Source: Cellulomonas sp. SLBN-39 | GTDB taxonomy: Bacteria; Actinomycetota; Actinomycetes; Actinomycetales; Cellulomonadaceae | Length of the DNA stretch: 64,000 nt | Assembly: GCF_006715865.1 (NCBI RefSeq) | Contig: NZ_VFOA01000001.1 | Coordinates: 2,356,001 to 2,420,000, forward strand | Direction: 5' to 3' | In this document: piece after piece, positions 50,493 to 58,980 of the stretch | How the letters are laid out: every line of letters begins with the position of its first letter | Numbering within the stretch: the stretch's first letter is position 1 | Notes under the pieces: generated by a model | What the model was told of the DNA's origin: nothing | What the model saw: the letters and a program-made list of their open reading frames with translations, nothing else | Database searches by the model: none | Position numbers and translations under genes: made by a program

Positions 50493-53400
50493 GTGAGCAG
50501 CGAGGACGGTCGGGTCAGGGGCGGGGCGCTGCGCGCGGGGGACCGGGCGGCGGACGCCCGCACCCTCGTGGACGTGTTCGCCGCGACCGTGGCCGCCCAC
50601 CCGTCGGCCGTCGCGATCGACGACGGCGACGAGGAGCTGACGTACGCGGCCCTCGCCGAGGCCGTCGCGGCACGGGCCCGCCGGCTCGCGGCGGTCGGGG
50701 TGGTGCCGGGTGCACGCGTGGGGGTGCGGGCGTCGTCGGGGACCGTCGGGCTGTACGTGTCGGTGCTCGCCGTGCTGCACGCGGGCGCGGCGTACGTGCC
50801 GGTGGACGCCGACGAGCCCGACGAGCGGGCCCGCGCGGTGTTCGCGGAGGCCGGGGTCGCGGTGGTCCTGGGCGACGGGCCCGAGCCGGTGGGCCCGGAC
50901 GGTCGGGTGCTCGGCCCGCCGCCGCGGCCCGTGCGCGGGGGCCGCCCGACGCCGCCGACGCCCGCGCACGACGCCTGGGTCATCTTCACGTCCGGGTCGA
51001 CGGGCCGGCCCAAGGGGGTGGCCGTCTCGCACCGCAGCGCGGCGGCGTTCGTCGACGCCGAGGCGCGGCTGTTCCTGCCCGACGCGCCCCTCGGCCCGGG
51101 CGACCGGGTGCTGGCGGGACTGTCGGTGGCGTTCGACGCGTCGTGCGAGGAGATGTGGCTCGCGTGGCGCTCGGGCGCGACCCTCGTGCCGGCGCCGCGC
51201 GCCCTGGTGCGGGCCGGCCTCGAGCTCGGGCCGTGGCTCGTCGAGCGGGAGATCACCGTGGTCTCGACCGTGCCGACGCTCGCCGGCCTGTGGCCCGTCG
51301 ACGCCCTGGACGCCGTGCGGCTGCTGATCTTCGGCGGCGAGGCCGTGCCGCCCGAGCTCGCCGAGCGCCTGTGGCGCCCGCACCGGCAGACGTGGAACAC
51401 GTACGGGCCCACCGAGGCCACGGTCGTGGCGTGCGCGGCCCTGCTCAAGCCCGACGGGCCTGTGCGGATCGGCCTGCCCCTGGACGGGTGGGACCTCGCG
51501 GTCGTCGGACCCGACGGCACCGAGGTCGACGACGGGCAGACCGGTGAGCTCGTCATCGGCGGCGTCGGCGTGGCCCGCTACCTCGACGCCACGCTCGACG
51601 CCCAGCGGTTCGCCCCGCACCCCGCGCTCGGGCCGGGCCGGGCCTACCGCACGGGCGACCTCGTGGTCCGTGACGAGACCGGTCTGCTGTTCGTGGGCCG
51701 CGCCGACGACCAGGTGAAGGTCAACGGGCACCGCATCGAGCTCGCCGAGGTCGACGCCGCGCTGGCGTCCCTCGACGGGGTCGTGGCCTCCGCGGCCGCC
51801 GTGCGCCGCACCGCCGCGGGCACGGCGCTGCTCGTCGGGTACGTCGTGCTCGCGCCCGGCACCCGGGCCGGCGACCTGCCCGCCCGGCTGCGCGAGCTCC
51901 TGCCCGGCTCCATGGTCCCGCTCGTCGCGGCCGTCGACGAGATCCCCACCCGCACCTCCGGCAAGGTCGACCGCGACGCCCTGCCCTGGCCCCTGCCCGA
52001 CCTCGGCACCCCCGCCGGGACGCTCACGGGCACCGCGGCGTGGGTCGCCGAGCAGTGGGCCGGCGTCGTCGGGGTGCCCCCCACCGACCCCGACGACGAG
52101 TTCTTCGCCCAGGGCGGGTCCTCGCTGACCGCCGCCCAGCTCGTGTCCGCGCTGCGCACGCGGTACCCGGCCGTCACCGTCGCCGCCGTCTACGAGAACC
52201 CCACGCTCGGCGAGCTCGCCGCGCACCTCGACACGCTCGCCCCCGCCGACGCCACGCCCGGTGCCGTCCGCGCGGTGGCCCCCGTGCCCCGCACCACCCA
52301 GGTGGTCCAGCTCCTCGTCGTCCTGGCCGTGCGCACCCTCGTCGCCCTGCGCTGGCTGACCGCCCTCGCCGCGCTGAACCTCGTGGCGACCTGGGCGTGG
52401 GCCCCCGCGTGGGCGCTGCCCGTGCCGTGGTGGGCCGTGCTCGCCGGGTGGGTGCTCACCGTCAGCCCCCTCGGCCGGCTCGGCGTGCCCGCCCTCGTCG
52501 CCCGCGCCCTGCTGCGCGGCGTGACGCCCGGCACCTACCCCCGCGGCGGGTCCGTGCACCTGCGCATCTGGGCCGCCGAGCGCGTCGCCGACGGCGTCGG
52601 CGCCCTCACCCCCGCCACCGCGCCCTTCGTCGGCCTGTACGCCCGCGCGCTGGGCGTGCGCGTCGGCGCCGACGTCGACCTGCACGCCGCCCCGCCCGTC
52701 ACCGGCCTGCTCACCCTCGGCCCCCGGTGCGCGGTCGAGCCCGAGGTCGACCTCGCCGGGCACTGGGTCGACGGCGACGTGCTGCACGTGGGCCGCATCG
52801 AGATCGGCGCCGACGCGACCGTCGGCGCCCGCAGCGTCCTCTACCCCGGCGCCCGCGTGGGTCGCGGCACCGACGTCGCCGCCGGGTCCGCCGTGCACGG
52901 GCGCACCGGCGACGACGAGTACTGGTCCGGCTCGCCCGCCCGACGCGTGCGCGAGGCCCGGCACCCCTGGCCCGCCCACCGGCCCGACGGCCTGCCGCCC
53001 GCGCTGTGGCTCGTCGCCATCGCCGCCGCCGGAGCCCTCGTCGCGGTGCTGCCCGTGCTGGCCGTCGGCGTCGGCCTGCTCGTCGTGGGCGCGGCCGTGC
53101 ACGACGCCACGACGCTCGCCGACGTCGCCCGCGGCGCCCTCGTCGCGCTCGTCCCCGCGCTGCTGGCCGCCTACGCCACCTACGCGCTGCTCGTCGTGGC
53201 CGCCGTGCGCGGGGCCGGCGCCGGGCTGCGCGAGGGGTTCCACTCCGCGCGCTCGCGGGCCGCGCTGCAGGCGTGGACGGTCGAGCGGCTCATGGACGCG
53301 GCCCGCACCGTCCTGTTCCCGCTGTACTCGTCCGTGGCGACGCCCGCGTGGCTGCGGCTGCTCGGCGCGCGCGTCGGGCACGGCACGGAGATCTCCACCG

Positions 53401-54401
53401 TCATCGGCCTGCCGTCGATGATGCGCCTCAAGGACGGGGCGTTCCTCGCCGACGACACGATGGTCGCGCCCTACGAGCTCGGCGGCGGCTGGGTGCGGGT
53501 CGCGGTCGCGAAGGTCGGCCGGCGGGCCTTCGTCGGCAACTCCGGCATGACCGCACCCGGTCGCACGGTGCCCAAGAACGGCCTCGTGGCCGTGCTGTCC
53601 GCGACGCCGCGCCGCGCCCGCGCCGGCTCGAGCTGGATCGGCTCCCCGCCGGTGCTGCTGCCGCGCGCCGCGACCCTCGACGACCCCGGGCGCACCTACG
53701 AGCCGCCGACCCGGCTGCGGGTCGCGCGCGGCGCGGTCGAGGCGGCCCGCGTGGTGCCCGCGGCCGTGGTCGCGCTGCTGGGCCTGGGCGTGCTGCTCAC
53801 CCTCCAGGTGCTGGTGCGCGAGGCCGGCTGGGGCGTGGCCGCGGCGCTCGGCGGCGCGGTCCTCGTCGGCGCGGGTGCACTGGCCGGGATCGTGACGATC
53901 GTCGCGAAGTGGCTGCTCGTGGGCCGGTTCCGCACCGGCGACCACCCGCTGTGGAGCGGGCCCGTGTGGCGCGGCGAGCTCGCGGACACCTTCACCGAGC
54001 TCGTCGCGGCGCCGTTCCTGGCGGACCCGGGCACCGGTACCGTCGCCCTGGTGTGGTGGCTGCGAGGGATGGGTGCGCGCATCGGGCGCGGCGTGTGGTG
54101 CCAGAGCTACTGGCTGCCCGAGGCCGACCTCGTCGAGCTCGGCGACGGCGCGACCGTCGGCACCGGCTGCGTCGTGCAGACCCACCTCTTCCACGACCGG
54201 GTGATGAGCCTGGACGTGGCCCGCCTCGATGCCGGCGCCACCCTCGGCCCGCACGGCGTGGTGCTGCCGGCGGCACGGGTGGGCGCCGGCGCGACCGTCG
54301 GCCCCGCGTCGCTGGTGCTGCGCGGCGAGCACGTGCCCGCCGGGTCGCGGTGGGTCGGCAACCCCATCGCCCCCTGGACATCCGACCCGTCCGCCGCATG
54401 A
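50493..54401 (+). CDS. Pls/PosA family non-ribosomal peptide synthetase (epsilon-poly-lysine synthetase-like)
   Basis: 1302-aa membrane NRPS that would polymerise one amino acid. Adenylation domain (~25-500): A3 IFTSGSTGRPKGVAVSH, A4 FDASCEEMW, A5 NTYGPTEATV, A7 YRTGDL, A10 TSGKVDRDAL. Carrier domain (~512-585): FFAQGGSSLTAAQL with Ser544. The C-terminal half has about six transmembrane helices in three pairs separating three soluble domains with hexapeptide-like repeats (GDGATVGTGCVVQTHLFHDR). This is the plan of the Streptomyces albulus Pls (about 1319 aa). Hand-aligned specificity residues D215 A216 E219 S258 I279 G281 T303 V311 V312 K491 resemble lysine codes. GTG 50493 has GGAGG 7 bases upstream. 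Coupled to the M1 peptidase by ATGA. Confidence 0.92.
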   Translation: MSSEDGRVRGGALRAGDRAADARTLVDVFAATVAAHPSAVAIDDGDEELTYAALAEAVAARARRLAAVGVVPGARVGVRASSGTVGLYVSVLAVLHAGAAYVPVDADEPDERARAVFAEAGVAVVLGDGPEPVGPDGRVLGPPPRPVRGGRPTPPTPAHDAWVIFTSGSTGRPKGVAVSHRSAAAFVDAEARLFLPDAPLGPGDRVLAGLSVAFDASCEEMWLAWRSGATLVPAPRALVRAGLELGPWLVEREITVVSTVPTLAGLWPVDALDAVRLLIFGGEAVPPELAERLWRPHRQTWNTYGPTEATVVACAALLKPDGPVRIGLPLDGWDLAVVGPDGTEVDDGQTGELVIGGVGVARYLDATLDAQRFAPHPALGPGRAYRTGDLVVRDETGLLFVGRADDQVKVNGHRIELAEVDAALASLDGVVASAAAVRRTAAGTALLVGYVVLAPGTRAGDLPARLRELLPGSMVPLVAAVDEIPTRTSGKVDRDALPWPLPDLGTPAGTLTGTAAWVAEQWAGVVGVPPTDPDDEFFAQGGSSLTAAQLVSALRTRYPAVTVAAVYENPTLGELAAHLDTLAPADATPGAVRAVAPVPRTTQVVQLLVVLAVRTLVALRWLTALAALNLVATWAWAPAWALPVPWWAVLAGWVLTVSPLGRLGVPALVARALLRGVTPGTYPRGGSVHLRIWAAERVADGVGALTPATAPFVGLYARALGVRVGADVDLHAAPPVTGLLTLGPRCAVEPEVDLAGHWVDGDVLHVGRIEIGADATVGARSVLYPGARVGRGTDVAAGSAVHGRTGDDEYWSGSPARRVREARHPWPAHRPDGLPPALWLVAIAAAGALVAVLPVLAVGVGLLVVGAAVHDATTLADVARGALVALVPALLAAYATYALLVVAAVRGAGAGLREGFHSARSRAALQAWTVERLMDAARTVLFPLYSSVATPAWLRLLGARVGHGTEISTVIGLPSMMRLKDGAFLADDTMVAPYELGGGWVRVAVAKVGRRAFVGNSGMTAPGRTVPKNGLVAVLSATPRRARAGSSWIGSPPVLLPRAATLDDPGRTYEPPTRLRVARGAVEAARVVPAAVVALLGLGVLLTLQVLVREAGWGVAAALGGAVLVGAGALAGIVTIVAKWLLVGRFRTGDHPLWSGPVWRGELADTFTELVAAPFLADPGTGTVALVWWLRGMGARIGRGVWCQSYWLPEADLVELGDGATVGTGCVVQTHLFHDRVMSLDVARLDAGATLGPHGVVLPAARVGAGATVGPASLVLRGEHVPAGSRWVGNPIAPWTSDPSAA

Positions 54402-55729
54402 CGGCAGCCCGCACCGACCCCTACCGCCCCTGGCGCGGGTCGCCCGACGTGCACGTGCAGCACTACGACCTCGACCTGCGCTACCGCGTGGCGACCAACC
54501 GGCTCACGGCGCGGGCCGTGCTGACGGTCGTGCCGCTGGCCGACGTCGACGAGGTCGTCCTCGAGCTGCGGGGCCCGCGGGTCGGCGGGGTCACGGTGGC
54601 CGGTGCCGTGCTCGCCCGCTCGGCGCACCGCGACGGGCTGCTGCGCCTGCGCCTGGCCGGCCCCGCCCCGGCCGGCGAGCCCCTGACCGTGACGGTCGAC
54701 TACGCCGGCCGGCCCGCCCCCGTGCGCAGCCCGTGGGGCCCCGTCGGCTGGGAGGAGCTCGACGACGGCGTGCTCGTCGCGAACCAGCCCACCGGCGCCC
54801 CCTCGTGGTTCCCGTGCGTCGACCGCCCCGACCTCGCCGCCACCTACCGCACGGCCGTCAGCGTCGAGAAGCCGTACCGCGCGGTCGCGCACGGCGCCCT
54901 GACGTCCGTGACCGCCCGTGCCGGCACCACGACCTGGGTGTACGAGCAGCGCGTGCCCACCGCCACCTACCTGGCGACCGTCCAGGTGGGCCGGTACGAC
55001 GAGCACCGCCTCACCGACGGGCCCGTGCCGCAGCTGCTGGTCACCGCCGGCCCGTGCGCCGCCGAGGCGCGTCGGGCGTTCGCCGGGCACGGCGCGATCA
55101 TGGACCACCACGTGCAGGTGTTCGGGCCCTACCCGTTCGACGCGTACACGCTCGTCGTCACGCCCGACACCCTGGAGATCCCGCTCGAGGCCCAGGGCAT
55201 GGGGATCTTCGGCGCCAACCACCTGCACGCGCGCGGCGAGGACGCCCGGCTGGTGCCGCACGAGCTCGCGCACCAGTGGTTCGGCAACAGCGTCCGCGTG
55301 GCGTCCTGGCAGCACATCTGGCTCAACGAGGGGCCGGCCTGCTACGCCGAGTGGCGGTGGTCGCAGGCGTCCGGCGGCGACGGCGTCGACGCGCTCGCGC
55401 GCGGCTGGCACGCGCGCCTGCGCCGGCGTCCGCAGGACCTCGTGCTGTCGGACCCCGGGTACGACCGGATCTTCGACGACCGCGTCTACAAGCGCGGGGC
55501 CCTGACCCTGCACGCGCTGGACCACCTGCTCGGCCGGGCCGCCGGCGACGCCCTCCTGCGCGGGTGGACGCGGGCCCAGGCCGGGCGGGCCGTGACCACC
55601 GACGACTTCCGGGCGCACGCGCTCGCGGCGGCCGGGCCCGGCCGCGCCGCGGACGTGGCGGACCTGCTGCACCGGTGGCTCGACGAGCCGGCGCTGCCGC
55701 CGCTGCCCGCCGCGGGCGCCGGGGCCTGA
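54398..55729 (+). CDS. M1 family metallopeptidase coupled to the Pls-type synthetase
   Basis: 443-aa zinc aminopeptidase type. The zinc site is HELAHQWFGN with NEGPACYAEW supplying the third ligand, and the conserved GMGIFG and YKRGA motifs are present. There is no signal peptide. It is shorter than full M1 enzymes (~850 aa) and lacks the C-terminal armadillo part, as in the short M1 group. ATG 54398 overlaps the synthetase stop by four bases. An aminopeptidase next to a polymer synthetase could trim or degrade the polymer, as poly-lysine-degrading aminopeptidases do in producers (from memory); this role is inference. Confidence 0.88.
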   Translation: MTAARTDPYRPWRGSPDVHVQHYDLDLRYRVATNRLTARAVLTVVPLADVDEVVLELRGPRVGGVTVAGAVLARSAHRDGLLRLRLAGPAPAGEPLTVTVDYAGRPAPVRSPWGPVGWEELDDGVLVANQPTGAPSWFPCVDRPDLAATYRTAVSVEKPYRAVAHGALTSVTARAGTTTWVYEQRVPTATYLATVQVGRYDEHRLTDGPVPQLLVTAGPCAAEARRAFAGHGAIMDHHVQVFGPYPFDAYTLVVTPDTLEIPLEAQGMGIFGANHLHARGEDARLVPHELAHQWFGNSVRVASWQHIWLNEGPACYAEWRWSQASGGDGVDALARGWHARLRRRPQDLVLSDPGYDRIFDDRVYKRGALTLHALDHLLGRAAGDALLRGWTRAQAGRAVTTDDFRAHALAAAGPGRAADVADLLHRWLDEPALPPLPAAGAGA

Positions 55730-55771
55730 CCTGCGCGGCAGGCCGGCCCGGCACGGGTTACGGTCTGTCCG

Positions 55772-55789
55772 GCAGGACGCCCGTCCTGC
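55772..55789 (+). terminator. Short hairpin after the M1 gene
   Basis: GCAGGAC (55772-55778) and GTCCTGC (55783-55789) with a GCCC loop. It lies 43 bases past the M1 stop and just before the lycopene cyclase genes, so it may end the synthetase operon. Confidence 0.45.
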
Positions 55790-55815
55790 GGGTCGTCGAC
55801 GGAGGAGGACGCGGG

Positions 55816-56181
55816 GTGGGTCTGGTCTACCTGACGTGCCTGCTGGTCTCGCTCGGGTGCCTGGGGCTCGTGGACCACCGGTGGCGGCTGTTCGTGTGGC
55901 GCGACCCGCGCCGGGCGCTGGTCGTGCTGGCCGTCGGCATCGGGTTCTTCCTCGCCTGGGACGTCGTCGGCATCACCACGGGGATCTTCTTCCGCGGCGT
56001 GGGCTCGCACCTCATGACGGGTGTGCTGGTGGGCCCCGAGCTGCCGCTGGAGGAGGTGTTCTTCCTGCTGCTGCTGTGCTGGTGCACGATGCTGTCCGTC
56101 AGCGGGGCGCACCGGGTGCTCACGCTCCGGCGGCGCGCGCAGGCGCCCGGGAGCGCGACCGGGAAGGTGCGCGGCGCATGA
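55816..56181 (+). CDS. Lycopene cyclase domain protein, first subunit (CrtYc/CrtYe type)
   Basis: 121-aa membrane subunit with three predicted helices and the family motif GPELPLEEVFFLLLL. In actinobacteria a pair of such subunits forms a heterodimeric lycopene (or C50 carotenoid) cyclase. GTG 55816 has GGAGGAGG 8 bases upstream. It overlaps the second subunit by four bases (ATGA). No other carotenoid gene (crtE, crtB, crtI) is in the window. Confidence 0.88.
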   Translation: MGLVYLTCLLVSLGCLGLVDHRWRLFVWRDPRRALVVLAVGIGFFLAWDVVGITTGIFFRGVGSHLMTGVLVGPELPLEEVFFLLLLCWCTMLSVSGAHRVLTLRRRAQAPGSATGKVRGA

Positions 56182-56495
56182 CGTACCTGCTGGTCAACAC
56201 GCTGTTCTTCGTGCCGGTGCTCGTGGTCGCGGCGCTCGCCGTGCGGCGTGCCCGTCGGCGCGGCGCCCGCCCGCACGTCCCGGCCCTGCTCGTCGCCGGC
56301 GCGGTCATGCTCGCCCTGACGGCCGTGTTCGACAACGTGCTCGTCGGCGTCGGCCTGGTCGGCTACGACCCGGACCTGATCCTCGGCTGGCGCATCGGCG
56401 TGGCACCGGTCGAGGACTTCGCGTACACGGTGGCCGCGCTGCTGCTGCTGCCGTCGGTGTGGGAGCTGCTGCGCCGCGAGCCGCCGCCCGGGTGA
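56178..56495 (+). CDS. Lycopene cyclase domain protein, second subunit (CrtYd/CrtYf type)
   Basis: 105-aa membrane subunit with three helices. The motif PVEDFAYTV and DNVLVGVGLVGYDP mark the partner of the upstream subunit. ATG 56178 overlaps the first subunit's stop. Seven bases separate it from the convergent c-di-GMP enzyme gene. Confidence 0.87.
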   Translation: MTYLLVNTLFFVPVLVVAALAVRRARRRGARPHVPALLVAGAVMLALTAVFDNVLVGVGLVGYDPDLILGWRIGVAPVEDFAYTVAALLLLPSVWELLRREPPPG

Positions 56496-56502
56496 GCGGT
56501 CC

Positions 56503-58692
56503 TCACGCCGCCAGAGGGGCCGGGCGCCCCAGGTGGTACCCCTGGCCCAGGCCGACGCCCATGGTCCGCAGGTAGTCCAGCTCGTCGGCCGTCTCGATGC
56601 CCTCGGCCACGACCTGCGCCCCGGTCTTGTCCGCGAACGCGAGCATCGACGCCGCCAGCGCCTGCCGCGAGGAGTCCGTCGCGATGTTGCGCACGAGGCT
56701 GATGTCGAGCTTGAGCACGTCCGGCACGAGCTCCAGCACGTGCCGCATGCTCGCGAAGCCCGCGCCGACGTCGTCGACGGCGATGCGCACGCCCGCCCGC
56801 CGCAGGGGGGCGAGGGTGCGGCGCAGCGCCGCGTAGTCGTCGACCGGGGTGTGCTCGGTGAGCTCCAGCACGACGCGCGCGGGGTCGCAGCCGCCGACCA
56901 CCCGGCCGAGCGCCGGCAGGCCCGCGGTGCGGGCGGACACGTTGACGGCGAGGAACCCGGGGACGTCGTCCAGCCGGGCCAGCGCGGACCGCACGGCGGT
57001 CAGCTCGAGGTCCTCCTCCAGCCCGGCGCTGCGCGCGGTGGCGAACCACTCCGCCGGGTCGCCGGTGGGGAAGCGGCTGAGCGCCTCGTGCCCCACGACG
57101 CTCCCGTCGGCGAGCGCGACCACGGGCTGGAAGACCATGCGCGGCCCGCCGGCGGCGGCGAGCCCGTCGAGCCGCTCGAGCAGGTCGTGCCGGAGCCGGT
57201 CCTCGCGGTCGTGCTGCTCGACGATGCTCATGACGAGCCCTCCGACGACCCGCAGCACCCCGGCGTCGCGGTCGCCGAGCGCGGGCTCCGCGTCGTGCGC
57301 GTAGGCGCAGAGGGTGCCGTAGAGCGACCCGTCGCTGCGGTGCAGCGGGGTGCCGACGTACGCGGTGATCGCGAGGTCGTCGGTCGCGGGCAGCGCGGCC
57401 AGCGCCGGGACGTCGTGGGAGTCCTGCACCGCGGCCGGGATCTGCCGGGTGACCAGCAGCTCGCAGTAGCTGTTCGTGGTCTCGGACAGGTCGCCGGGCT
57501 CGAGGTCCGTGGTCGGGTCGGCGTGCACGTTGCGGATGCGCCAGTGGTCGTCGCGGCGCTCGTTGACGTACGCGACGTCGAGGCCGAGCTGGGCGGTGAC
57601 GAGCTCGAGGAGCGCGTCGACGTCGCCGGCGGTGCCGCCGCGCGGATCGGTGCGCAGCGCGCGGACGACCGGTTCGTGGTTGCCGAGCCGGGGCGCCCGG
57701 CCCTCGGGTGCGCGGGGCACGGCGGGTGCGGCGCGCCGTGCGGCGGCGCTGCGCCTGCCCTTGTCCGCGTACATCGCCGCGTCGGCCACCCGCCACGCGT
57801 CCCGCAGGCCCCGCCCCGCGTCGCGGACGGCCCAGCCGACGGACACGTCGACGCCCGCGTCGTGCCAGGCGGCCCGCAGGCGCTCCACGACCTCGGCCGT
57901 GCGGGCCGCGTCGGCCTCGGGCAGGAGCAGGCCCAGCTCGTCGCCGCCGAGCCGCGCGGCGAGGTGCTCGGCCGCGGCGACCGCCTGGAGCGCGTCGGCG
58001 GCGGCCCGCAGCGCGGCGTCCCCGGCCGCGTGGCCGTCGGCGTCGTTGAGGTGCTTGAGGCCGTCGAGGTCGGCCACGACGACGCCCACGGGTGTGCCGA
58101 GCACGGCGGCCCGGGCGTCCTCGGCCTCGACGGCGTCGTCCCAGGTGCGCCGGTTGCCGAGCCCGGTGAGCGGGTCGGTGCGGGCGGCGCGCTCGGCCTG
58201 CTCGGCCCGGCGCCGGTCGCGCATGACGTGCCGCTCGAAGGCCATGAGCGAGCCGATGAGCGCGGCCTGCAGCTCGACGGCCTCCCGGTGCTGCTCGAGG
58301 TCGGGCACGGCGTGCGTGCCCAGGCCGCACAGGTCGCCCACCAGCTCGCCGTCCGGCGAGACGACGGGGACGGTGACGACCGCGCGCACCTCGGGGGTGC
58401 GGCGTGCGGCGAGGGACGCGTAGGCGGGCACCTGGCTGACGTCGCCGGCGACGCTCGGGGCCCCGGCCTCGGCCCGCAGCGCGCAGAACGTCTCGGCCCA
58501 GGGGACGGGGGTGCCGGGGGCCGCGAGCGCCGCGCCGACGGCGTGCAGCACCACCTGCTGGTCGCCGTCGCGGTGGGCGAGCATCCAGCTGTCGAGGCCG
58601 CTGCGGCGGCGCAGGTCGTCGAGGGCGCGGACGACGACCTCGCGGACGTGCTCCAGGGCCGCGTCCGTCGCGCGGGACCCGGGGGCGCTCAC
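56503..58692 (-). CDS. GAF-GGDEF-GAF-EAL cyclic di-GMP enzyme
   Basis: 729-aa protein with domains GAF (~15-170), GGDEF (~190-345, active loop GGDELG, no I-site RxxD), GAF (~375-520) and EAL (~535-729). The EAL active residues are all visible: GHEALSRF, NVSART, LELTEH, VDDVGAGFAS, LKLD, VVAEGIET and GQGYHLGRP. It probably degrades c-di-GMP, and the GGDEF half may also synthesise it. GTG 58692 is used; longer frames read non-conserved sequence. Divergent from the PAS-GGDEF gene across 288 bases. Confidence 0.9.
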   Translation of the reverse strand: MSAPGSRATDAALEHVREVVVRALDDLRRRSGLDSWMLAHRDGDQQVVLHAVGAALAAPGTPVPWAETFCALRAEAGAPSVAGDVSQVPAYASLAARRTPEVRAVVTVPVVSPDGELVGDLCGLGTHAVPDLEQHREAVELQAALIGSLMAFERHVMRDRRRAEQAERAARTDPLTGLGNRRTWDDAVEAEDARAAVLGTPVGVVVADLDGLKHLNDADGHAAGDAALRAAADALQAVAAAEHLAARLGGDELGLLLPEADAARTAEVVERLRAAWHDAGVDVSVGWAVRDAGRGLRDAWRVADAAMYADKGRRSAAARRAAPAVPRAPEGRAPRLGNHEPVVRALRTDPRGGTAGDVDALLELVTAQLGLDVAYVNERRDDHWRIRNVHADPTTDLEPGDLSETTNSYCELLVTRQIPAAVQDSHDVPALAALPATDDLAITAYVGTPLHRSDGSLYGTLCAYAHDAEPALGDRDAGVLRVVGGLVMSIVEQHDREDRLRHDLLERLDGLAAAGGPRMVFQPVVALADGSVVGHEALSRFPTGDPAEWFATARSAGLEEDLELTAVRSALARLDDVPGFLAVNVSARTAGLPALGRVVGGCDPARVVLELTEHTPVDDYAALRRTLAPLRRAGVRIAVDDVGAGFASMRHVLELVPDVLKLDISLVRNIATDSSRQALAASMLAFADKTGAQVVAEGIETADELDYLRTMGVGLGQGYHLGRPAPLAA

Positions 58693-58980
58693 CGGTCCTG
58701 CCCGGGAAGGTGGCCGGTGTCCTCGGATCCGTCGACGACGTGCATCGGTGACCCCTTCCAGGCTTCGCCGCGAGATGTCAGGTCGATCATGCGTCCCGTC
58801 ATAGCCCTGTGCACCCGCGGAACCGCTCTCCTGCCCCAGGTTCACCCGCCACGTCACCCGTCGACGTGTCCAGGTCCTCTGCCGGTCGCGCGTCCGTGGT
58901 GGGAGACTTCACCCGGACGGACGCGCGCCGCGGCGCGTCGGGCGGGTCGGTGCAGGGGCGCACCCGGACGGAGGTGGGCC

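Noticed and set aside
49596..54332. 1578-residue open frame on the minus strand, opposite the TPM and Pls genes
   Set aside because: Low-complexity Gly/Arg/His composition and no recognisable domain; it is the mirror frame of two clearly conserved plus-strand genes.
56533..58980. Long upstream extension of the PAS-GGDEF frame
   Set aside because: It runs antisense to the conserved GAF-GGDEF-GAF-EAL gene and is Arg/Gly/Val-rich noise; ATG 58981 has an ideal ribosome site.
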